Origin: Methylovulum psychrotolerans
GTDB lineage: Bacteria > Pseudomonadota > Gammaproteobacteria > Methylococcales > Methylomonadaceae
NCBI RefSeq assembly: GCF_002923755.1
Contig: NZ_PGFZ01000001.1
Location: forward strand, 473,209-511,998
Direction of reading: 5' to 3'
DNA: 38,790 nt
Shown here one piece after another: positions 25,545 through 34,918 of this stretch (positions within the stretch are counted from its first letter, which is position 1; every line of letters starts with the position of its first letter). Made by a program: the position numbers and the translations under genes. Below the pieces are notes generated by a model. The model searched no databases, was not told the DNA's origin, and was given only the letters and a program-made list of their open reading frames with translations.

Positions 25545-26240
25545 TTAACTGCCATTTTTCTTAATCAGAGTAATTGCCGCCTGCGCAAACCTTTCGCCCA
25601 ATGTTTTATAACCCTCATCGGTATAATGCAGCCTATCCATCCCGCCATTAAGGTCATCGGTATCGACCCAAGTGGCGTGGTTATCGGTTTCGGCTATATG
25701 GACTTGGGCATTGCGCACTTTCTCCCAATCGCTTTTTTTATCTTGCCGCTTGAAACCAAAATCACTAATGCGTCCCACTATCACATAAAGGTCATCCCGT
25801 TGCATATCCTGCTTGAGCTGGCCAATAACTGCGCGTAATTTACTTTCATATTGCTCCCCTTGGCGCTTGTTGGCATCGCTCTCCCCTTGCATCCAAACAA
25901 ATGTCACCGTATCAAAATGGCCGTCGGCTGAACTGACTTTGACGGTACTTAGCAATCTGTCGTACAAATCGCCTACCTTCGATTGCAGATTCCCTTCAGA
26001 TGATGCGGAAGGTTTAGTCCAGCGGCTAATCGGTTGTCCGCCTTGGGCATCTTTAATGACAACAACATGATCGTTTGGAAAAGCTTTTTGCAGGGTTGGC
26101 GTAAAGGTGTCGTCTGGGTTAAGGCGGGCCATATTTGATTGCCCGGAAAGAATGAACAGGCGGTTTTTATGTAGGGATTGATTTGCCATGGACACACCGC
26201 CCCAAAACAACATAGACCCCATGACTATTGCTTTCATCAT
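25545..26240 (-). CDS. Exported sialate O-acetylesterase-like (SASA) SGNH hydrolase (231 aa)
   Basis: An N-terminal signal (1-19) is followed by FILSGQSNM with nucleophile Ser35, WMQGESD (~117-122), and MDRLHYTDEGY with Asp202 and His205 completing the triad. This is the SASA/DUF303 family, which removes acetyl groups from sugars. The substrate here is unknown; cell-surface or environmental glycans fit the export. It is first met after the zeta gene (38-bp gap) on the same strand, and 125 bp separate it from the esterase-like pair upstream. Confidence 0.88.
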   Translation of the reverse strand: MMKAIVMGSMLFWGGVSMANQSLHKNRLFILSGQSNMARLNPDDTFTPTLQKAFPNDHVVVIKDAQGGQPISRWTKPSASSEGNLQSKVGDLYDRLLSTVKVSSADGHFDTVTFVWMQGESDANKRQGEQYESKLRAVIGQLKQDMQRDDLYVIVGRISDFGFKRQDKKSDWEKVRNAQVHIAETDNHATWVDTDDLNGGMDRLHYTDEGYKTLGERFAQAAITLIKKNGS

Positions 26241-26365
26241 AACTTTATGACCCCACTGTTACAGTGATTAGGTTACCTTGAGGAATCGGACTGACTATCA
26301 GCAAGCCATAACCCATTCGACATTTCATGCCGTCGGCAACTGGTATAAAAGGCCAGAAACCCTAA

Positions 26366-27088
26366 TCAGCTTTTCGATTGTAAAAATTTAAGGACTTCAT
26401 GGATCATCAATACACCAAACTCTTCGTTGCCATGCAACATATCCGTTTCTGATCTCCCCCTGAATTGGTCGAGCATAAATCCTTCTTCATCATAACACTC
26501 CTTGGGTACTTCTATAATAGCTATATCTTTTGACGATAACCATTCTTTGATGAGGTTTTTATAAAAGGTGTCGATATACATAACGGTTTCTGGGGGCACC
26601 TTAGACAGTATCTTATGGTGTCTAAACGGCCTAGGCGCTTCAACAACAAACAGCTTAACACCTACGCGTTGCAACAATTCAAGCAATTGGATAGTATAAG
26701 CCTGTTCTTGGAAAACCGCTTGCTTCAACAATGCTGTTGACACGGGAATTAAGCCCTGATCCCCGTCAGCTTTGTCTGCAAAAGGTGTGAAACCAGGCCA
26801 ATAGTTTTGCTTCCGCCATAAATTGCTCGCATGTAACGGTGCGCACAAGCCATAGTAGTCATAGTGGCCTTCTTCTGCCGTAACCGGCAAGTTCTTTACA
26901 TATTTTTGATAGATAAGTTCAGCGCGGTCACCCCGATCAACAAAGTAGGGGACAAGCAAATTATTAGCCCCATCTATCCTTGTTATTTTCATTTCCTGTG
27001 CTGTAGGCCAATTTTCTTGGGCGATTAAAATATCCAAACCTTTTTTCAATGCGCCGGCATGCGAATCGCCTGTAATCATCGTTTTCAT
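26366..27088 (-). CDS. SGNH-hydrolase-like protein (240 aa)
   Basis: Begins MKTMITGDSHAG, an SGNH block I with Ser9, and ends with a DxxH-type segment (TDMLHGNEEFG). There is no signal peptide. Spacing is 3 bp after the GSCFA gene, so the two are one transcript. Composition is A/T-richer than the core genes around it. Such proteins modify polysaccharides, but the substrate cannot be deduced. GGGGAT precedes the ATG. Confidence 0.72.
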   Translation of the reverse strand: MKTMITGDSHAGALKKGLDILIAQENWPTAQEMKITRIDGANNLLVPYFVDRGDRAELIYQKYVKNLPVTAEEGHYDYYGLCAPLHASNLWRKQNYWPGFTPFADKADGDQGLIPVSTALLKQAVFQEQAYTIQLLELLQRVGVKLFVVEAPRPFRHHKILSKVPPETVMYIDTFYKNLIKEWLSSKDIAIIEVPKECYDEEGFMLDQFRGRSETDMLHGNEEFGVLMIHEVLKFLQSKS

Positions 27089-27091
27089 AGA

Positions 27092-28156
27092 TTAATCCCC
27101 AAAAACAGCCAATAATTCTTCATCACAGCGCACGTCATCCTCATCCCTCGTGTCAGCCTGCTTAGCTTTGTTGACATCAAGATTTTTGGGCTTTTGCTTT
27201 TTTTGATGTTCTTTAAAGAATTGCTTCATAACGTAGTCAACGCCATAACCAGATACCGTTCTCATATCAGGATTATAAAATTGTCCGCGCATAACCGGGG
27301 AAGAAATAATCTCATAAGAAGGAAAGTAATCCACAAAACGATATTGCTTTTCGAGAAAACCGGCAGCGGCACGCAATACTGATTTAGAATACATCGTTGC
27401 GACAACCACTTGCTCATCAGTGGCTGTCGCCATCAACGGAACGGGGGAAACGGTCAGAATGAAACGCATTTTTTTATTAACGCGGCGAACCATTTTCAAA
27501 AAGTTAGTCATGTCCTCAACAACATCTTCATAGGACAAATTCACCAACTGGTATTTGTTAGGGTCATACACGCCCCCGGAAACACCGGGCGCTATCGGAT
27601 ATACCGAACCATCTTGTGTAGACACCCAAACTTCTGTTAGCCCTAACGTAAAAATAAAAACCTGCGCTTCTTGAAATAGTTTTCTGACACACTGCAAATG
27701 ATAATCCCTATGAACAGTGAGCTCTTCTATGCTAACGAAAGGTGTTGGTTCAATCGTTGGCCGGAAAGGGTCAACATAGCCACCCTCTTTAGGCCAAGCA
27801 TTTTCTTCAGGCACAAATTCACCAAACGCCCGTTGAAACAACTGTAGCAATTGCCTGGAACTGTACACATTTCCATAACGTGCCGAATACATTCCATAAC
27901 CGAAATCAAGATGGCTTGCTTTATCCAAAAATGGCGGGGCAGGTTCCACGTCCATAAAGTTAAATCCTTGATCTTTTAGCTGGTTGCCGATATGTTGGGC
28001 AAAACAACTACCTGATGCCGCAATAAGCTGATTTGCAATAGGAAACTTTTTCGAATACCAGCCTTTTATATCCAAAGGATATTGGTCGCTAACCGTTTTT
28101 TTCCAAAAAGCTTTATCTGGCTGTTCTTTATAAGGATGTTTGGGACTCGCGTTCAT
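27092..28156 (-). CDS. GSCFA-domain protein (354 aa)
   Basis: Shows the family-naming motif at residues 49-53 (SGSCFAQHIG) and TLGLTEVW around 170. The GSCFA family is related to SGNH-type acyl or acetyl hydrolases; its substrates are largely unstudied. The last ~40 residues are charged and probably flexible (KKQKPKNLDVNKAK). It heads the two-gene unit with the SGNH protein. A minus-strand TATAAT lies about 83 bp upstream. Confidence 0.85.
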   Translation of the reverse strand: MNASPKHPYKEQPDKAFWKKTVSDQYPLDIKGWYSKKFPIANQLIAASGSCFAQHIGNQLKDQGFNFMDVEPAPPFLDKASHLDFGYGMYSARYGNVYSSRQLLQLFQRAFGEFVPEENAWPKEGGYVDPFRPTIEPTPFVSIEELTVHRDYHLQCVRKLFQEAQVFIFTLGLTEVWVSTQDGSVYPIAPGVSGGVYDPNKYQLVNLSYEDVVEDMTNFLKMVRRVNKKMRFILTVSPVPLMATATDEQVVVATMYSKSVLRAAAGFLEKQYRFVDYFPSYEIISSPVMRGQFYNPDMRTVSGYGVDYVMKQFFKEHQKKQKPKNLDVNKAKQADTRDEDDVRCDEELLAVFGD

Positions 28157-28238
28157 AGACTGTTTCTCTTACAAATTTAAAAAGAAAGGGGGGAGATTAA
28201 TCGTCTTGCCCAAAAAATTATGTCATTTAGCGACAGGC

Positions 28239-28244
28239 ATTATA
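28239..28244 (-). promoter_or_regulatory. Candidate -10 box upstream of the GSCFA gene
   Basis: The minus strand reads AGTTATAATGCC, a perfect TATAAT. No convincing -35 sits at the expected distance; the surrounding DNA is very A/T-rich. Confidence 0.35.
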
Positions 28245-28342
28245 ACTAATACTTCGGAAAATTTTTGAAAATAGAAGAAAATATAATTTCAGCCCTCTCA
28301 TGATAAAGAAGTAAGGTACTCCCCATTGTCTAGACCAAAATC

Positions 28343-29239
28343 TCATAAGATTAAGATAGAAGCCGGTTGATAAAAATGGGTTGTTTCATCTTTTTCATAA
28401 CGCCTGGCTAAATACACGTCAGCGGGTGTCCGATAGCCCAATGATTGATGTAGCCGTTCATGATTGTAAAAGTGGAAGAAATCCCTCAGTCCTACCCACG
28501 TTTCCTGGACGGTATGCCTATCCTGCAAGTACACATGCTCATACTTGACCGTCCGCCAGAGCCGCTCGACAAAAATATTGTCCAATGCCCGACCACGCCC
28601 GTCCATGCTGACCTTTATGCCTTTGTCCAGCAGCGGCTGGGTAAAACGGGGCGTGGTGAACTGCGAACCTTGGTCGGTGTTGAAGATGTCGCATTGCTGG
28701 CGTTCGGTTATATTGCCGACGGCTTCAATGCAGAAATCCGCATCCAAGGTGGTACTCAACGCCCAGCCCAGGACGTACCGGCTGTACCAGTCAATCACCG
28801 CCATCAGGTAGACAAAGCCTGATGCCAGCCGGATATAGGTGATATCGGTGCTCCACACTTGGTCGCAACGGTCAATCACCAGTCCGCGCAACAGGTAGGG
28901 GTAGACTTTATGTTCCGGGTTCCGCTGGCTGGTGTTGGGTTTCTGGTACACCGCCTCCAGCCCCATCTTCCGCAGCAAACGCCTGACCCGCTTGGCGTTC
29001 ACCACATGACCCAGGTTGCGCAAATGCGCCACCATTTTCAATACCCCATAACAGGGTGTCCGGGTGTATTGTTCGTCCAACAGCCGCATCAGCGCCAGGT
29101 TTTCCTGGTTTTCACCCGCTGGTTGGTAGTACAGGGACGAACGGTTAATGCCCAGTAGGTGGCATTGCTGCCGAACACTGAACTGTGGGTCTTGCGGGTC
29201 AATCCCTGGTTGCCTTGCCGCTAATGGCTGGCCGAGGAC
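28343..29239 (-). CDS. IS3-family transposase OrfB (DDE integrase), made by frameshifting
   Basis: Catalytic residues are in STDITYI, NTDQGSQF and FVERLWR, a DD(35)E integrase core. Its frame extends upstream of the first ATG (29089) through recognisable OrfB sequence (SVRQQCHLLGINRSSLYYQ) up to the A8G slip site at 29239-29247. The natural product is therefore the OrfAB fusion after a -1 shift. The frame is intact, so the element may be active. Confidence 0.88.
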   Translation of the reverse strand, partial: VLGQPLAARQPGIDPQDPQFSVRQQCHLLGINRSSLYYQPAGENQENLALMRLLDEQYTRTPCYGVLKMVAHLRNLGHVVNAKRVRRLLRKMGLEAVYQKPNTSQRNPEHKVYPYLLRGLVIDRCDQVWSTDITYIRLASGFVYLMAVIDWYSRYVLGWALSTTLDADFCIEAVGNITERQQCDIFNTDQGSQFTTPRFTQPLLDKGIKVSMDGRGRALDNIFVERLWRTVKYEHVYLQDRHTVQETWVGLRDFFHFYNHERLHQSLGYRTPADVYLARRYEKDETTHFYQPASILIL

Positions 29240-29511
29240 TTTTTTTTCAGCCAGTCCCGTTCGGCGATGAGCTGGCCTATCTGACGGTGCAGCTCGTCAA
29301 TGTCCTGTTGCTGGTTGTCCCGTGCCTTTTCCTTTTTGCCGCTGAAGGCTTCCGGGATCACCGCCAACGCCTGCTTTTTCCAGAGGTTGATCTGGGTGGC
29401 GTGGACACCGTATTCGCTGGTCAGTTCGTTAACCGTTTTTTGTTGGCGGATCGCCTCAACGGCCACTTTGGCTTTAAATTCCGTTGTGTGGTTCTTGCGT
29501 ACATTTGCCAT
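29221..29511 (-). CDS. IS3-family transposase OrfA (96 aa)
   Basis: A helix-turn-helix protein (KTVNELTSEYGVHATQINLWKKQ) followed by a leucine-zipper-like coiled coil (DIDELHRQIGQLIAERDWL). It ends shortly after a run of eight A followed by G. Slipping back one base there joins it in frame to OrfB. Intact start and stop. Confidence 0.9.
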   Translation of the reverse strand: MANVRKNHTTEFKAKVAVEAIRQQKTVNELTSEYGVHATQINLWKKQALAVIPEAFSGKKEKARDNQQQDIDELHRQIGQLIAERDWLKKKSSASH

Positions 29512-29589
29512 AGTTTAGTTTGCCTTTTTGGGTAAGGCTTTCTATCTTAACTGCTGGTCTAAAATATGGGGAGTATCATAAAGAGACCC

Positions 29590-29802
29590 ATGCCGCTACT
29601 GGATACAATTTTAGGAAAAGTATCCACGCTGTCCAAACCGCAAAAAATGTTCAGTGCGCTGCTGGTTTGCCGGATGGGTTTTCGGGGCAGAGCCAGCTGC
29701 ACCGCAAACTTGGCACACTGCCTGTCTAAAAAAGCCTGCCGCCGTTGGTTCCCTTCCCGCTTCAAAACGGGTTTTATGAAAAACTTGATGATCGGGCCTT
29801 AA
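29590..29802 (+). pseudogene. Truncated N-terminus of a transposase (IS4-like type)
   Basis: The 70 residues MPLLDTILGKVSTLSKPQK ... LLVCRMGFRGRA ... CRRWFPSRF resemble the N-terminal part of transposases with a KVSxLSKPQ...FRGR...RRWF pattern. The catalytic part is missing and the frame stops at 29802. It sits 15 bp from the IS3 element, so the two insertions are probably related in history. Family placement is by pattern only. Confidence 0.5.
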
Positions 29803-29894
29803 TAAAAATCTAAAACCACACAGAATATGATAACTTTACCATGATTGAAAGTGCCTGATGCGTTAAAATGGCGGCATAACCAACTAAGGGAACA

Positions 29895-30434
29895 ATGATG
29901 AAATCCAGAGACAGACGGCAAGGGGTGGTATTGGTCAATACCGGAGAAGGTAAAGGCAAGTCCTCCAGTGCCTTAGGCATGGTGTTCCGGGCTGCCGGGT
30001 GGGATATGAAAGTCTGTGTCATCCAATACATTAAAGGCCAATGGCAAACCGGCGAACAAAAAGCCGCCGCCCGTTTTGACAATATCGAATGGCACGCCTT
30101 AGGCGACGGTTTCACCTGGGATACCAAAAATCCTGAGCAAGACATTAAGACCAGTCGGGCGATATGGGAATTTAGCCAAGAGAAAATCCTCTCGCAAGCG
30201 TTTGATGTCGTGCTATTGGACGAAATTAACTACTGCTGCGGCTATAACTGGATTTCCGGGCAAGAAATTGCCGATTTTATCCGTGACCATAAGCCGCCTT
30301 GGATGCACCTGATTTTGACCGGACGCAATGCCGCCCCCGAAGTGTTGGCCATAGCGCATACTGTCACCGAGATGGGCAAGGTTAAACATGCTTATGAGCA
30401 AGGCATTAAAGCCGAACAAGGCATTGAGTTTTAA
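29895..30434 (+). CDS. cobO: Corrinoid adenosyltransferase, CobO/BtuR type (179 aa)
   Basis: Transfers the adenosyl group of ATP to cob(I)alamin, giving adenosylcobalamin, in the cytoplasm. The phosphate-binding loop is GEGKGKSSSALG (residues 17-28), followed by VIQYIKG and DVVLLDEINYCCGY, all family signatures. Length fits. AAGGGA lies just before the tandem ATG codons. No cobalamin riboswitch is visible in the short upstream gap, and no other cobalamin genes are in the window. Confidence 0.95.
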   Translation: MMKSRDRRQGVVLVNTGEGKGKSSSALGMVFRAAGWDMKVCVIQYIKGQWQTGEQKAAARFDNIEWHALGDGFTWDTKNPEQDIKTSRAIWEFSQEKILSQAFDVVLLDEINYCCGYNWISGQEIADFIRDHKPPWMHLILTGRNAAPEVLAIAHTVTEMGKVKHAYEQGIKAEQGIEF

Positions 30435-30526
30435 GCTTCACGGCATATCCCCGCAGGTTATGCCTAACCTTGTCGGTAACACGACATCCCTATTCCAACA
30501 CAGAAAATAATAACGAGGAAACACCC

Positions 30527-30889
30527 ATGTCTGAGACGATGAAAGTTATGTTGGCCGTTGCCGCCGTATTTGCTGCCGGGTTCATTATGGTCGGCACCAA
30601 TAAGCAACAGTCCAAAGAAGAAATGGAAGCGGCATCTATGATCAGGAATTACGTTGCCATCCAAACCATGGCCAGCCAAAAATGTCCGGTGGAAATCAAA
30701 AAAGCCACAGGGGAACAAGTGTTTTTCCCTTCCGAAACTGTCAGCGATAAAGAAACATACATTACCTTGAAATGGGTCGGGGAAAACAGCAAAACCGGCG
30801 GCTTTAAAACCGCCAGTTGCACCTTAAAAGCCTCCTTAGGCGGCATTTCTGAATTGCTTATCGACGACAAAGCCATTATCAAAAAATAA
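30527..30889 (+). CDS. Small membrane-anchored protein of unknown function (120 aa)
   Basis: The ATG at 30527 follows GAGGAA; the frame extends upstream to 30470 but without a ribosome site. Residues ~6-24 form one hydrophobic segment (VMLAVAAVFAAGFIMVG), then a polar domain with two Cys (KCPVEIKK; SCTLKA) that could form a disulfide outside the membrane. Not recognised. It is 92 bp after cobO and ends in a strong shared hairpin. Confidence 0.65.
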   Translation: MSETMKVMLAVAAVFAAGFIMVGTNKQQSKEEMEAASMIRNYVAIQTMASQKCPVEIKKATGEQVFFPSETVSDKETYITLKWVGENSKTGGFKTASCTLKASLGGISELLIDDKAIIKK

Positions 30890-30914
30890 TCCTGCACAAA
30901 ATCAGCGTATCCGC

Positions 30915-30947
30915 AGGCCTTGCCGCTTGAGACAAGCGGCAAGGCCT
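30915..30947. terminator. Strong bidirectional hairpin between convergent genes
   Basis: AGGCCTTGCCGCTTG and CAAGCGGCAAGGCCT form a perfect 15-bp stem with an AGA loop. It lies between stops at 30889 (plus) and 30963 (minus), as expected of a two-way terminator, though T-runs are absent. Confidence 0.75.
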
Positions 30948-30962
30948 AGCCGGACAGAGGCA

Positions 30963-33179
30963 CTACCCGTTAAGCCCATCACCCTCATAAAACTGCACTT
31001 TTCCGGTTTCAATATCATACATACCCCCGACAATACCCAATTCGCCACTGGCCAGCATCCCGTTCAATAAAGGGCTACGCGCTTTAATTTGCGCGACCGT
31101 CAATAATACGCTTTTATCGGCGACTTGCTGCACCAAGTCAGGGTCGGCGGCACTGACTGTACGGCCTGTTTCGGCACTGACCGCCGTCACGGCGGGTTGG
31201 ATTTTTGCCAATAAGCCCGTCAAATGGTCAAGCTGGACGTGGTCGCACGCGCCTTTAATCGCCCCGCAATGCGAATGCCCTAACACTACAATCAGTTTCG
31301 ATCCGGCGATTTTACAGGCATATTCCATACTGCCGAGAATATCGTCGTTAATGACATTACCCGCCACCCGGGTGCTGAAAATATCGCCCAAGCCTTGATC
31401 GAAAATCAATTCGACCGAAGTGCGCGAATCCATGCAGCTTAAGATGATGGCAATAGGGAACTGCCCTTGACGGGTATCATTAACCTGCTCCAGCAAATTG
31501 CGGTTGGATGCCAGATTATTGACAAAATGCTCGTTGCCTTCTTTTAATATCGCCAATACCTGAGCGGGTGTTAAGGCTTGTTGGTCATTATAGGTAGTCG
31601 GCCCTGCGTTAGTCACTGGCGGCAATGAGCCGTAACCGCGCAGGTTTTGCAACGTCAAGCCGATATGCCGGAGCGGGGCTTCTTGCCGGAACCGCTCAAG
31701 AATTTCGTAGACATCATAATCAATGTATTTTGAGCGCGTCGCATCAATGACCACTTGTGAATGGGCAGGCAAGGCTTGCAAGGTTTTTTGGATATTGGCT
31801 TTGTTCAAAAATGAGACATGTTCAGACAGACGCAGGATAGTTTTGTTACCGACGCGCATTTTCTGGAAATAAAACGAGTTTTTATGGTTTTCCAGTAAAA
31901 TCGACACTAACGCGATAACCAGGCCAATCGCTAACCCGATTAAAATATCGGTCAACACCATGCCGATAATCGTCGCACAAAAGGGGATAAAATGATAAAG
32001 CCCAGCTTGATACATGTCTTTGACCGTTTGCGGACGGGCCATTTTGTAGGAAACCACCAGCAAAATGGCCGCCAAACACGCCAACGGAATTTTGTGTAAC
32101 AGCGTCGGGATTAAGATGACAGTCAGTAACAGCAACACCCCTTGAATAAAGGCCGATACCCGCGATTTCGCCCCTAATTGAACATTGAACGAACTGCGCA
32201 CAACGACCTGGGTCATGGGTAAGCCACCTAACAACGCGGCACTGATATTGCCGATCCCCTGCACCATCAATTCCCGGTTAGAGGGGGTCGAACGCCTGTA
32301 GGCATCGAGCTTGTCTATCGCTTCGACCGCCAACAAGGTCTCCAAGCTTGCTACTATCGCCAACGTCACCGCCGCCTTATAGACATTCGCTTGCCGGAAA
32401 GCGCCAAAATCAGGGGCATTCAGTTGGCTGATAAAATCGCCGAGCGTGTTCATCATCGGTAAAACCACCAGATGCCCGCCCGTTAACGCCCACTCTGGCC
32501 GATAAACCAACAGCCCTTGATTAAGGCCAATAGCGACAATAATGGCGACCAGCACTCTCGGCATCCATTGGCAAAAATGGTAACGCTGCATAAAGGGCCG
32601 TTCCCAAAGGATCAGTATAAGCAGCGACACTAAAGCAATGACCATAGCCGTCGGTGACGTAGATTCCCACATGTGCAGCAATTCGCTGAACGACGAATAG
32701 CTGTCACTTTGGACAAAACGGAAATCCCCTTCATAATCGCGGTCATAACCGACCGCATGGGGGATTTGTTTCAGGAACAAGATAATGCCGATACCCGACA
32801 ACATGCCGCTGATTACCGAACTCGGAAAATACCCCGAAATGCCCCCAGCCTTAACCAGCCCCATAAGGATTTGTAAGCATCCGGCAATAATGACCGCCAA
32901 CAAAAATGCATGAAAGCCCAGCTCTTCAATAGATGACAAGACCAGCACCGCCAAGCCTGCCGCCGGACCGCTGATGCCCAATGCCGATTTGCTTAATGGG
33001 GCAACCAACAGCCCACCGATAATGCCGGTAATCAGGCCAGAAAAAAGCGGTGCGCCGGACGCTAAGGCTATGCCTAAAGAGAGCGGCAGCGCGACCAAAA
33101 AGACCGCAATCCCGGCAGAAACATCGTCTTTTAAATGCGCCCAAATAGAATGGGGGCGGGTTAAGTGTGGGTCAGTCAT
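30963..33179 (-). CDS. SulP-family anion transporter fused to a beta-carbonic anhydrase (738 aa)
   Basis: Residues ~15-430 are a SulP transporter (PLSLGIALASGAPLFSG; GISGPAAGLAV; SLETLLAVEAID). A STAS-like domain follows (~440-525; LSEHVSFLNKANIQ). Residues ~550-738 are a beta-carbonic anhydrase with the zinc motifs CMDSR (Cys near 582) and HSHCG (His near 635, Cys near 638). The fusion suggests bicarbonate uptake or supply linked to CO2/HCO3- conversion at the membrane; sulfate transport cannot be excluded. It lies 29 bp after a second SulP gene in the same operon, with a divergent two-component system beyond. Confidence 0.93.
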   Translation of the reverse strand: MTDPHLTRPHSIWAHLKDDVSAGIAVFLVALPLSLGIALASGAPLFSGLITGIIGGLLVAPLSKSALGISGPAAGLAVLVLSSIEELGFHAFLLAVIIAGCLQILMGLVKAGGISGYFPSSVISGMLSGIGIILFLKQIPHAVGYDRDYEGDFRFVQSDSYSSFSELLHMWESTSPTAMVIALVSLLILILWERPFMQRYHFCQWMPRVLVAIIVAIGLNQGLLVYRPEWALTGGHLVVLPMMNTLGDFISQLNAPDFGAFRQANVYKAAVTLAIVASLETLLAVEAIDKLDAYRRSTPSNRELMVQGIGNISAALLGGLPMTQVVVRSSFNVQLGAKSRVSAFIQGVLLLLTVILIPTLLHKIPLACLAAILLVVSYKMARPQTVKDMYQAGLYHFIPFCATIIGMVLTDILIGLAIGLVIALVSILLENHKNSFYFQKMRVGNKTILRLSEHVSFLNKANIQKTLQALPAHSQVVIDATRSKYIDYDVYEILERFRQEAPLRHIGLTLQNLRGYGSLPPVTNAGPTTYNDQQALTPAQVLAILKEGNEHFVNNLASNRNLLEQVNDTRQGQFPIAIILSCMDSRTSVELIFDQGLGDIFSTRVAGNVINDDILGSMEYACKIAGSKLIVVLGHSHCGAIKGACDHVQLDHLTGLLAKIQPAVTAVSAETGRTVSAADPDLVQQVADKSVLLTVAQIKARSPLLNGMLASGELGIVGGMYDIETGKVQFYEGDGLNG

Positions 33180-33208
33180 TGGGTAAAATCCTAGGGTTAC
33201 TTAGCGGG

Positions 33209-34795
33209 TCAGCCTTTAATGACAATCGCTTGGTGCTGGTGTATTTTTTCTTTGCCATATAAGTCTATGATCTCGACGCTAATACCGTCATCCGGCGCAG
33301 TGGCCAAAAAATTATTTAAAATTTCCATAATATCATGATCAATAAAGCCGGCTTTACGCGCATCAAGCATCACCGTGCTATTGGCCGGAATCCGCAAAAT
33401 CAACTTTCTGAGCAAGGCCTTATTTAAAAATGACACGTCTTTATTAAACATCAGGGTAAGGTGTGTACCTTCCTGAATGAGGGTAATGGCAGCATGATAA
33501 TTGGCTTTCATAACAAAAAACAAGCCAATAACCATGCCGATAGCCATACCTGCCAATAAATCCGTGCTTAAAATGGCCAGCACTGTGATCACAAAAGGCA
33601 AAAACTGATTCATGCCTTTGCGGTAAAATTGCCTGAACAGACGGGGATTCGCCAGCTTATAACCGGTATGCAGCAAAATGGCCGACAAACAAGCCAAAGG
33701 GATGCCGTTCAGATATTCCGCCAAAAACACGACGCTTAATAATAAGAGCAAGCCATGGGAAAAGCAGGCGATACGGGTTTTACCGCCCGCATTAATATTC
33801 GCGGCACTGCGGACGATGACCGCCGTAATCGGCAAGCCCCCCAATAAGCCGCTGAGGATATTGCCGACCCCTTGCGCTTTCAGCTCACGGTTAGTGGGGG
33901 CCAAACGTTTTAATGGATCCAGCTTATCTGTCGCTTCCAGGCTCAACAGCGTTTCCAAACTGGCAATCACCGCGATAGTCGCCGCCGTGACGTAAAGTTG
34001 CGGATTAGACAAATGCGCCAAATAGCCACTATTTGGCAGGGTGAAATAACTGAGAAAATCACCAGGACTTGCCGACACCGGCAAATTAACCAGATGTTTG
34101 GCGCTGACCGCCCATTCAGGGGCAAAGCGTGTACAGATAAGCTGATAAGCCACCCCCCAGACCACCGCCATTAAAGGCCCAGGAATACGCGCTAATAGGG
34201 GCAAACGTTTTAAGGCAGGCAATCCCCAAACAATTAACAAGACTAAGGCCACTGTGCTGATAATGACCGCTCCCGGCGAAATACCGTTTAAGGCGCTGAA
34301 AACATCCAAAAAGCTGGCCTGGGCAGTCTCGTCCATATAGCTTTCATCGCCCTCATAATGGCTATCGTAACCGGTAGCGTGGGGTATTTGTTTAATAATC
34401 AAAATCAGGCCGATAGCCGCCAACATACCTTCGATAACTGCTGCCGGAAAAAATGCCCCGATAATCCCGGCTCTTAAGTACCCCAAAGCAAGCTGCATCA
34501 TCCCCGCCAAAATACAGGCCACCAGCAAAGCCTGAAAACTGCCTAAAGTTTGGATGGCGGTCATGACGATGACGGTAAGCCCCGCTGCGGGTCCGGAAAC
34601 GCATAATTGCGAACCGCTTAACCAAGATACGACTAAGCCGCCGACCATGCCGGCAATCAGTCCAGAAAATAACGGTGCACCCGATGCTAAGGCGATACCC
34701 AAGCACAAGGGTAAGGCCACCAAAAACACGACCAGTCCGGCCGGCAGGTCGCTTTTTAAATGCTGTAGGTAATACGCGGCGTGTTTATGTATCAT
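33209..34795 (-). CDS. SulP-family anion transporter with STAS domain (528 aa)
   Basis: Shares with its neighbour the SulP signatures (PLCLGIALASGAPLFSG; CVSGPAAGLTVIV; SLETLLSLEATDKLDP; GLLGGLPITAVIVRS) and a C-terminal STAS domain (VSFLNKALLRKLILRIPANSTVMLD), but lacks the carbonic anhydrase. AAGGA is spaced 8 nt before ATG 34795, so that is preferred to the ATG at 34804. First gene of the SulP operon; it diverges from the response regulator across ~150 bp. A bicarbonate role is inferred from the paired fusion gene. Confidence 0.9.
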   Translation of the reverse strand: MIHKHAAYYLQHLKSDLPAGLVVFLVALPLCLGIALASGAPLFSGLIAGMVGGLVVSWLSGSQLCVSGPAAGLTVIVMTAIQTLGSFQALLVACILAGMMQLALGYLRAGIIGAFFPAAVIEGMLAAIGLILIIKQIPHATGYDSHYEGDESYMDETAQASFLDVFSALNGISPGAVIISTVALVLLIVWGLPALKRLPLLARIPGPLMAVVWGVAYQLICTRFAPEWAVSAKHLVNLPVSASPGDFLSYFTLPNSGYLAHLSNPQLYVTAATIAVIASLETLLSLEATDKLDPLKRLAPTNRELKAQGVGNILSGLLGGLPITAVIVRSAANINAGGKTRIACFSHGLLLLLSVVFLAEYLNGIPLACLSAILLHTGYKLANPRLFRQFYRKGMNQFLPFVITVLAILSTDLLAGMAIGMVIGLFFVMKANYHAAITLIQEGTHLTLMFNKDVSFLNKALLRKLILRIPANSTVMLDARKAGFIDHDIMEILNNFLATAPDDGISVEIIDLYGKEKIHQHQAIVIKG

Positions 34796-34918
34796 GTTAT
34801 CCATCCTTAAACTTAAGGCTAGCGTTGGCTATCTTTACTCATTCTCCGTCGGGTTTTTTATGCGCACTCAAGCAGTCACCACATATCCGTTCCGGTTAAG
34901 TCTTATCTTAATGGCCCA

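Larger units (their letters stand above)
28317..29575 (-). mobile_element. IS3-family insertion sequence, complete (about 1259 bp)
   Basis: Bounded by imperfect inverted repeats that agree at 18 of 21 positions (TACTCCCCAT ... TAGACCA at both ends). It contains orfA and orfB with the expected -1 frameshift site. No clear target-site duplication is visible at the flanks (AAGG on the left, TCAT on the right), so the insertion is old or followed by rearrangement. On its right it abuts a truncated transposase gene of another family. Confidence 0.88.

Noticed and set aside
29820-29894. Cobalamin riboswitch before cobO
   Set aside because: The gap is too short, and no B12-box-like sequence or extended fold is visible.
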